NCBI GenBank assembly: GCA_020432595.1
Contig: JAGQGA010000006.1
Coordinates: 2,846-23,096, forward strand
Source: Anaerolineales bacterium
GTDB taxonomy: Bacteria; Chloroflexota; Anaerolineae; Promineifilales; Promineifilaceae
DNA: 20,251 nt
Direction: 5' to 3'
Shown here: positions 15,801 through 20,251 of the stretch, in pieces
How the letters are laid out: each line of letters opens with the position of its first letter
How positions within the stretch are numbered: position 1 is the stretch's first letter
The notes under the pieces: model-generated
What the model was told of the DNA's origin: nothing
The model's input: the letters and a program-made list of their open reading frames with translations, nothing else
Database searches by the model: none
Program-made: the position numbers and the translations under genes

Positions 15801-18800
15801 CCGAAAAATCGGTGCTAGATCGCATCGTCCCCGGCTACTACCATCGGCTCAACGCCAACGGCCAGGTCGAAAGCTCTACCTGCTGCGCCAACACCGCCAC
15901 CGAGCACAACATGATGGAAAAACTCATGATTGACTCGCTGCTGGTGTGGGCCACCGAATACAAAGTAGATGCCTTCCGCTTTGACCTGATGGGGCACCAC
16001 ATGCTCAACAACATGATCCACGTGCGTGACGCGCTCCACGCCCTGACCCCCGCAGCCAACGGCGTAGATGGCAACAGCATCTACCTCTACGGCGAAGGGT
16101 GGAACTTTGGCGAAGTGGCCGACAATGCACGCGGGGTTAACGCCACCCAGCTTAATGTGGATGGCACCGGGATTGGCACCTTTAGCGACCGGCTGCGCGA
16201 CGCCGTGCGCGGGGCTGGGCCGTTTGACAGCGGCCAGGATTTGCTGCGGCAAGGGTTTGCCAGCGGTTTGTACTACGACCCCAATGCCTCAAACCAGGGC
16301 AGTTCCGATGACCAACTGGCGCGGCTGCTGCTGCTTTCCGACCAGATTCGGGTGGGCATGGCGGGCAATTTAGCCGACTACCAGTTCACCGACCGCACAG
16401 GAAATTTAGTAACAGGTGCGGAAGTGGATTACAACGGCCAGCCGACCGGTTACACCGCCGACCCCCAGGAAAACATCAGCTACGTTTCCAAACACGACAA
16501 CCAGACGCTCTACGACATCTACGCCTATGGGCTGCCGCAGGACACGCCGATGGCCGAGCGGGTGCGGGCGCAAAATGTGGCCCTCAGCACGGCCATGCTG
16601 GGACAAGGGGTGCCGTTCTTCCAGGCAGGCAGCGACATGCTGCGCTCCAAGTCGCTGGATCGGGACAGCTATGATTCGGGCGACTGGTTTAACCGGCTCG
16701 ACTTCACCTACCAAAGCAACAACTTTGGCGTGGGGCTGCCCATTGCGCGGGTCAATGAATCAAACTGGCCGGTTATGCAGCCAATCTTGGCAAACCCCAG
16801 CCTGATGCCCACACCCAATGACATTGAGCTATCGGCAGATCTGTTCCAAGAGCTATTGGCGATTCGCAGTTCCTCGCCGCTGTTCCGGCTGCACAGCGCC
16901 GCCGACGTGCAGGCACGGCTGGCGTTCCACAACACCGGCCCCGATCAACTGCCGGGGCTGATTGTGATGACGCTGTCGGATCAGGTGGGCTTGTCTGACA
17001 TTGACCCGAACTACGAGATGATTGTGGTGCTGCTCAACGCCAACGACGAGGCACAGAGCTTTGCCGCGCCGCTGGCGGGCTTGAACTTGGTGCTGCATCC
17101 GGTGCAGGCAAATTCGATTGATACGGTGGTGCAAGGGGCATCGTTTGACAGCGCGACGGGAACGTTCAGTGTGCCGGGACGAACAACGGCCGTTTTTGTC
17201 CTCCCGCAAACCACTCCCGAACACCGCGCCTTCTTCCCCATCGCCGCCTACCACGGTTCCCCATTGGGCGGTGGCGAAACCAACGACCCGCTGGCTGAAA
17301 CGCTGGTGCGTGCCCCCGTCAGCCACGCCGTTCAGGACGACGTGTTCTACTTTGTTATGCCCGACCGCTTTGCCAACGGCAACACCGCCAACGACCTGGG
17401 CGGCGTGACCAGCGGCAACTTGGCCGAGCATGGCTACAAGGCTGACGACAAGGCGTTTTATCACGGCGGTGACTTGCAGGGGATGATTGACCATCTAGAT
17501 TATCTGGAGGGGCTGGGAATAACGGCCGTTTGGATGACCCCCATCTTCCGCAACAACCCCACCCAATCCGACGGCTCCACCGAGTTTGGCTTCGGAGCCG
17601 CCTACCACGGCTACTGGATCATTGACTTCGAGAACGCCGACCCTCACCTGGGCAGCAACGAAGACCTGACCGCCTTCATCAACGCCGCCCATTCGCGGGG
17701 AATCAAGGTCTTCTTTGACATCGTGCTAAACCACACCGGCGACATCATTGATTACGCCGAACAAACCTACAACTATCGCAACAAAGAAGAGTACCCCTAT
17801 CTGGATGCCGAGGGTAACCTATTTGACGACAGTGACTATGCGGCCGGTGACACCTTCCCCGAACTCGACGCTGCTACCAGCTTCCCCTACACCCCCGTCT
17901 TCCGCGATGCGGCGGGGGCAACGGCCAAAAGCCCGGCCTGGCTCAATGACCCCACCTACTATCACAACCGGGGCGACTCCAGCTTCGTCGGCGAAAACTC
18001 CGTTTACGGCGACTTCTTTGGGCTGGACGATCTGTTCACCGAACAGCCGGCCGTCCGCGATGGCCTCATCGAACTGTACAAACAAATCATCACCGACTTC
18101 AACATTGACGGCTACCGCATTGACACCGTAAAACACGTCAACATCGAACTGTGGCAAAAATTCGGCCCCGAAATCATGGCCCACGCCCAGGCCGAAGGCA
18201 AAACCGACTTCTTTATGTTTGGCGAAGTGTTTGATGGCAACCCCGCCTTCATGAGTCGCTACACCACCGCCGGTAATTTGCCCTCGGTGCTGGACTTTGG
18301 GCTGCAGGGGCAGGCCAACGGTTTTGCTACCGGTGCTAACCCCACCAACAACCTGCGCGACCTGTTTGCCAACGATGATTACTTTACCGATGCCGACTCC
18401 AACGCCTACATGCTGGCTAATTTTGTCAGCAACCACGACATTGGCCGTATTGGGCGCAATGTACAAAACAGCGACCCCGACACGGCCGAGTCGGAATGGG
18501 TGGCCCGCAGCACGCTCGGCCATGCGCTGATGTATTTTTCACGCGGCTTCCCGGTCGTTTACTATGGCGATGAGCAAGGGTTCACCGGCGACGGCGGCGA
18601 CAAGGATGCCCGCGAGGATATGATGGCGAGTCAGGTGGCGGTCTACAATGACAACAACCTGATTGGCTCGGACGACACGACAGCTATTGAGAACTTTGAC
18701 CAGAACCACCCGCTGTATCAAATGCTGGCTGATTTGGCCGCGGTGCGTGAGGAACACGTGGCACTGCGGCGCGGGGCACAAATTCACCGCTTTAGCAGCG

Positions 18801-20251
18801 ATGGCCCAGGTGTCTATGCCTTCTCGCGCATTGACCGGGAGGAACAGGTAGAGTATTTGGTGGTGCTGAACAATGCCGAGGTGCCCAAGCTGGTAACGAT
18901 TCCGACCTACACGCCAAGCAGCGCGTGGACGGCCGTTTATCCCGCTTCTGCCCCCGGCACCCACAGCAACGTCACCGGCCACATCTTGCTGACGGTACCG
19001 CCACTCAGCGTCACCGTCTACCAGGCAGCAGGTACCGTTCCCCCCAGCAGTGCCGCGCCGTCCATCGCCTTTAGCGGCAACGTGGCCGCTGGTGAGGTGT
19101 TTGGCCGCGCCGAAATCAGCGTCAGCCTGGGGCGTAACCAACTGGCCGAGGTGACGTTTGCCGTCAAGGGTGCCAACGATGCCGACTACACCATCCTCGG
19201 CACGGACACCAACGCGCCGTACCGGGTGTTCTATGACGTGAGCGACCTGCCGCTGGACACCTCGTTGACCTTTGCAGCGGTCGTCAACGACTTAAATGGG
19301 CATTTGCGGGTGGTGAAAGAAACGGCCGTTACCGTCACCGACCCCAACACCGTACCGGATGCCGGTTATGCCGTGCTGCACTACAATCGGCCGGTCGGCG
19401 ACTACGACGGCTGGGGCTTGCACCTGTGGGGCAACGCCATTGACCCCTCCGAAGCCACCGAATGGACGGCTCCCAAGCAGCCCAACGGCGAAGATGAATA
19501 CGGCGTTTTCTTCTACATCAAGCTCGCCAACCCCAACGAACCACTCAACTTCATCATCCACAAAAGTGACGAAAAAGATACCCCCAATGACCGCAGTCTT
19601 GTCCCCGCCAACGGTGCTGAAATCTGGCTGATGCAAGACGATGCCGCCAACCACGCCAGCCAGGCCGCTGCCCGTGGCGAAACCACCATCCACTACAACC
19701 GCCCCGGCGGTGATTACGGTGGCTGGGGGCTGCACCTGTGGGGCGATGCCCTAGCCCCCGGCGAAGGCACCGACTGGGCCACGCCCAAGCTGCCCGATGG
19801 CTTTGACGACTACGGTGCGTATTTCAACATCGCCCTGGCCGACTCCAGCCAGCCCGTTAACTTCATCATCCACAACGGGGATGCAAAAGATACCGATGCT
19901 GACCGCAGCTATGTGCCGGATGCGGCTCCAAACCTGTGGCTGGCGCAGGGCGATGCCACCAACCACGCCCAGCGCGGCGCGGTGGAGAACTTTGTCACCA
20001 TCCATTACCATCGCCCCGGCGGGGATTATGGCGACGCGACCAGCGACAACTACAACGACTTTTGGGGGCTGCACGTCTGGACGGGGGCGGCTTCGGGTGT
20101 AGATTGGACAAACCCGCTGCGTCCGGCCGGCTCTGACCGCTTTGGCGTTACCTTCCGTGTGGATTTGGCCGCCAATGCTACCGAACTGGCCTACATCCTG
20201 CATCGCGGCGACAACAAAGATTTGCCCGATGACCAGTTCCTCAATCTAGCC
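12884..20251 (+). CDS. Secreted multidomain pullulanase-amylase (two GH13 domains), open at right edge
   Basis: At least 2456 residues with no stop seen; all six AACGGCCGTT copies inside agree in frame. Start ATG follows AAGGAG by seven bases. Signal peptide about 1-32 (..VFLALFSYGGQQLVLA). Then two X25-like modules, each with LGCPGDWQP-C (about 42-135 and 139-236); three PUD/CBM41 starch-binding modules with HYxRP..DYDGWGLHLW (from about 247, 351 and 455); a pullulanase N-terminal/CBM48-like part (about 550-800); a type I pullulanase GH13 domain with FNWGYDP (914-920), DVVYNH (961-966), FRFD nucleophile D1034, GEGW acid/base E1071 and KHDN D1205; a second, alpha-amylase-like GH13 domain (about 1480-2030) with FFDIVLNH (D1612), GYRIDTVKH D1747, FGEVF E1781 and FVSNHD D1852; an Ig-like stretch (about 2050-2155); then PUD modules from about 2162, 2268 and 2372. 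It should cut alpha-1,6 and alpha-1,4 links of starch, glycogen or pullulan outside the cell. Confidence 0.95.
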   Translation, partial: MHDRSTPSWRLLLASFVFLALFSYGGQQLVLADHTPEPTAVTVAGSLQDELGCPGDWQPECTNTYLTYDAADGVWQAVFDVPAGSWEYKAALNNGWDENYGANAQPGGANIGLNVAAGTAVKFFYDHQTHWITDNVNSVIATIPGSFQSQLGCPGDWQPDCLQSWLQDPDGDGTYSFSTTSLAPGSYEAKVTINEAWDENYGVGGEPNGANIPFTVVNAGDEVLFTYDPLSHILTIEAGVEPPALDYAVIHYNRPGNDYDGWGLHLWGEAIAPSEGTAWSDPKPFSGFDAYGAYVAVKLADPSKPVNYIIHKGDEKDTANDRNFVPATIPVLWLQQGDEANYDSRAAATGHTIVHYQRPNNDYDGWGLHLWGAAIDPAEATDWLTPKPPTGFDDYGAYFEIALAFTSQPVNFIAHLGDIKDPDADLSYTPADHYEVWVKSGDTTVYGQKGAATDTATIHYHRPFGDYDGWGLHLWTGFDGSVTWGEPFPPAGEDSFGVYFEVPLVADAPLLNYIIHKGDEKDPGPDQALIFADTGYEIWQIQGNGTQFTDPAIALAHASGSAGDLGKQQAYWVNENTIAWPTAADRSLTFQLHYAADASLDLGSSGVTGGSAITLELGNGLDGNSAAKFPHLATLPTLTIPADALAMVPEILKGQFAVSAMMADGTAVDATGLQIPGVLDDLYTYHGDLGVVWGDNGVPTIRLWAPTAQNVTLHLFADSDPATSSTTYPMTWDAASGTWSLVGEASWEWQYYLYEVEVFAPSTGNIEHNIVTDPYTFSLAMNSKRSQIVNLESPDLKPEGWDTVAKPALAAPEDITVYELHVRDFSANDLSVPEADRGTFKAFTDLTSNGMQHLQALAAAGLSHLHLLPSFDIATINEDKSTWQAPDPSVLAGYAPDSDQQQAAVAATENLDGFNWGYDPFHYTVPEGSYSTNPDGPTRILEFREMVQALNEDVGVRVVMDVVYNHTNAAGQAEKSVLDRIVPGYYHRLNANGQVESSTCCANTATEHNMMEKLMIDSLLVWATEYKVDAFRFDLMGHHMLNNMIHVRDALHALTPAANGVDGNSIYLYGEGWNFGEVADNARGVNATQLNVDGTGIGTFSDRLRDAVRGAGPFDSGQDLLRQGFASGLYYDPNASNQGSSDDQLARLLLLSDQIRVGMAGNLADYQFTDRTGNLVTGAEVDYNGQPTGYTADPQENISYVSKHDNQTLYDIYAYGLPQDTPMAERVRAQNVALSTAMLGQGVPFFQAGSDMLRSKSLDRDSYDSGDWFNRLDFTYQSNNFGVGLPIARVNESNWPVMQPILANPSLMPTPNDIELSADLFQELLAIRSSSPLFRLHSAADVQARLAFHNTGPDQLPGLIVMTLSDQVGLSDIDPNYEMIVVLLNANDEAQSFAAPLAGLNLVLHPVQANSIDTVVQGASFDSATGTFSVPGRTTAVFVLPQTTPEHRAFFPIAAYHGSPLGGGETNDPLAETLVRAPVSHAVQDDVFYFVMPDRFANGNTANDLGGVTSGNLAEHGYKADDKAFYHGGDLQGMIDHLDYLEGLGITAVWMTPIFRNNPTQSDGSTEFGFGAAYHGYWIIDFENADPHLGSNEDLTAFINAAHSRGIKVFFDIVLNHTGDIIDYAEQTYNYRNKEEYPYLDAEGNLFDDSDYAAGDTFPELDAATSFPYTPVFRDAAGATAKSPAWLNDPTYYHNRGDSSFVGENSVYGDFFGLDDLFTEQPAVRDGLIELYKQIITDFNIDGYRIDTVKHVNIELWQKFGPEIMAHAQAEGKTDFFMFGEVFDGNPAFMSRYTTAGNLPSVLDFGLQGQANGFATGANPTNNLRDLFANDDYFTDADSNAYMLANFVSNHDIGRIGRNVQNSDPDTAESEWVARSTLGHALMYFSRGFPVVYYGDEQGFTGDGGDKDAREDMMASQVAVYNDNNLIGSDDTTAIENFDQNHPLYQMLADLAAVREEHVALRRGAQIHRFSSDGPGVYAFSRIDREEQVEYLVVLNNAEVPKLVTIPTYTPSSAWTAVYPASAPGTHSNVTGHILLTVPPLSVTVYQAAGTVPPSSAAPSIAFSGNVAAGEVFGRAEISVSLGRNQLAEVTFAVKGANDADYTILGTDTNAPYRVFYDVSDLPLDTSLTFAAVVNDLNGHLRVVKETAVTVTDPNTVPDAGYAVLHYNRPVGDYDGWGLHLWGNAIDPSEATEWTAPKQPNGEDEYGVFFYIKLANPNEPLNFIIHKSDEKDTPNDRSLVPANGAEIWLMQDDAANHASQAAARGETTIHYNRPGGDYGGWGLHLWGDALAPGEGTDWATPKLPDGFDDYGAYFNIALADSSQPVNFIIHNGDAKDTDADRSYVPDAAPNLWLAQGDATNHAQRGAVENFVTIHYHRPGGDYGDATSDNYNDFWGLHVWTGAASGVDWTNPLRPAGSDRFGVTFRVDLAANATELAYILHRGDNKDLPDDQFLNLA
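13622..14520 (+). repeat. N-terminal tandem of three PUD/CBM41-coding repeats
   Basis: Three direct coding repeats of about 310 bp, marked at DNA level by GGCTGGGG-CTGCACCTGTGG near 13664, 13976 and 14289. Each encodes HYxRPxxDYDGWGLHLW, a later DxYGxYF or DSFGVYF strand and an IxHxGDxKD motif. The tryptophans are the expected carbohydrate-stacking residues. Confidence 0.85.
19367..20251 (+). repeat. C-terminal tandem of three (or more) PUD/CBM41-coding repeats
   Basis: A second set of the same module on the far side of both catalytic domains, with DYDGWGLHLW or a variant near 19401, 19711 and 20055. The third unit has an insertion of about 11 residues (DATSDNYNDF region) before WGLHVW and may be cut by the window edge. 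The first two units resemble the N-terminal units closely at DNA level, indicating internal duplication. Confidence 0.85.

Noticed and set aside
13079..18523. Several long minus-strand reading frames (for example 13079-13678, 16853-17494, 17819-18523)
   Set aside because: They are antisense to the pullulanase-amylase, Val/Gly/Ala-rich, without domains or ribosome sites: shadows of a biased coding strand.

Overview
The window reads as a GC-moderate (mid-50s percent by eye) bacterial chromosome segment. I would place it in the Chloroflexota (Anaerolineae/Caldilineae-like, often filamentous sludge or metagenome lineages). This is inference from gene repertoire and style: a glutaredoxin-like/thioredoxin reductase fusion, HEAT and TPR housekeeping proteins, a giant secreted starch-degrading enzyme, and the intergenic filler repeats. 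No rRNA, tRNA, CRISPR array or intact insertion sequence was found.

Layout. Positions 1-7466 carry minus-strand genes: the 5' part of a UGPase-type nucleotidyltransferase (1-308). Next is a tight four-gene run transcribed 4107 to 446: HEAT-repeat protein, AEC transporter, secreted/anchored gluzincin-type peptidase, TPR protein. Upstream of it lie an M50/RseP-like intramembrane protease gene interrupted by an in-frame TGA (5284-4214), and an SLC13/DASS permease (7466-5682). From 7523 the plus strand carries a good promoter, a complete-looking glmS ribozyme (7591-7807), an unusually long structured leader, and glmS (8182-10026). A minus-strand glutaredoxin-trxB fusion (11327-10086) converges on glmS and is divergent from a plus-strand aldo/keto reductase (11571-12557). 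From 12884 to beyond the right edge runs one enormous plus-strand reading frame. It is a secreted pullulanase-amylase with two X25-like modules, three PUD/CBM41 modules, a type I pullulanase GH13 domain, a second alpha-amylase GH13 domain, an Ig-like stretch and at least three more PUD/CBM41 modules.

How it works together. GlmS makes glucosamine-6-phosphate for the cell envelope, and the upstream ribozyme should let that product shut off its own synthesis. The amylopullulanase would degrade alpha-glucans outside the cell. The peptidase, TPR, HEAT and AEC genes probably form one transcription unit of unknown purpose.

The most striking signals are these. (1) The 10-bp palindrome AACGGCCGTT occurs 23 times exactly in about 20 kb, on the scale of cyanobacterial HIP1, and every one of the 20 coding copies is read in the same frame, as Thr-Ala-Val. 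(2) A glmS ribozyme with the P3.1 pseudoknot lies about 375 nt from its gene, and the gap is filled with inverted heptad repeats and a further long-range stem. (3) The M50 protease carries an in-frame nonsense codon just before its second zinc-ligand motif. (4) Promoter-plus-hairpin leaders precede the HEAT operon and the amylopullulanase gene.
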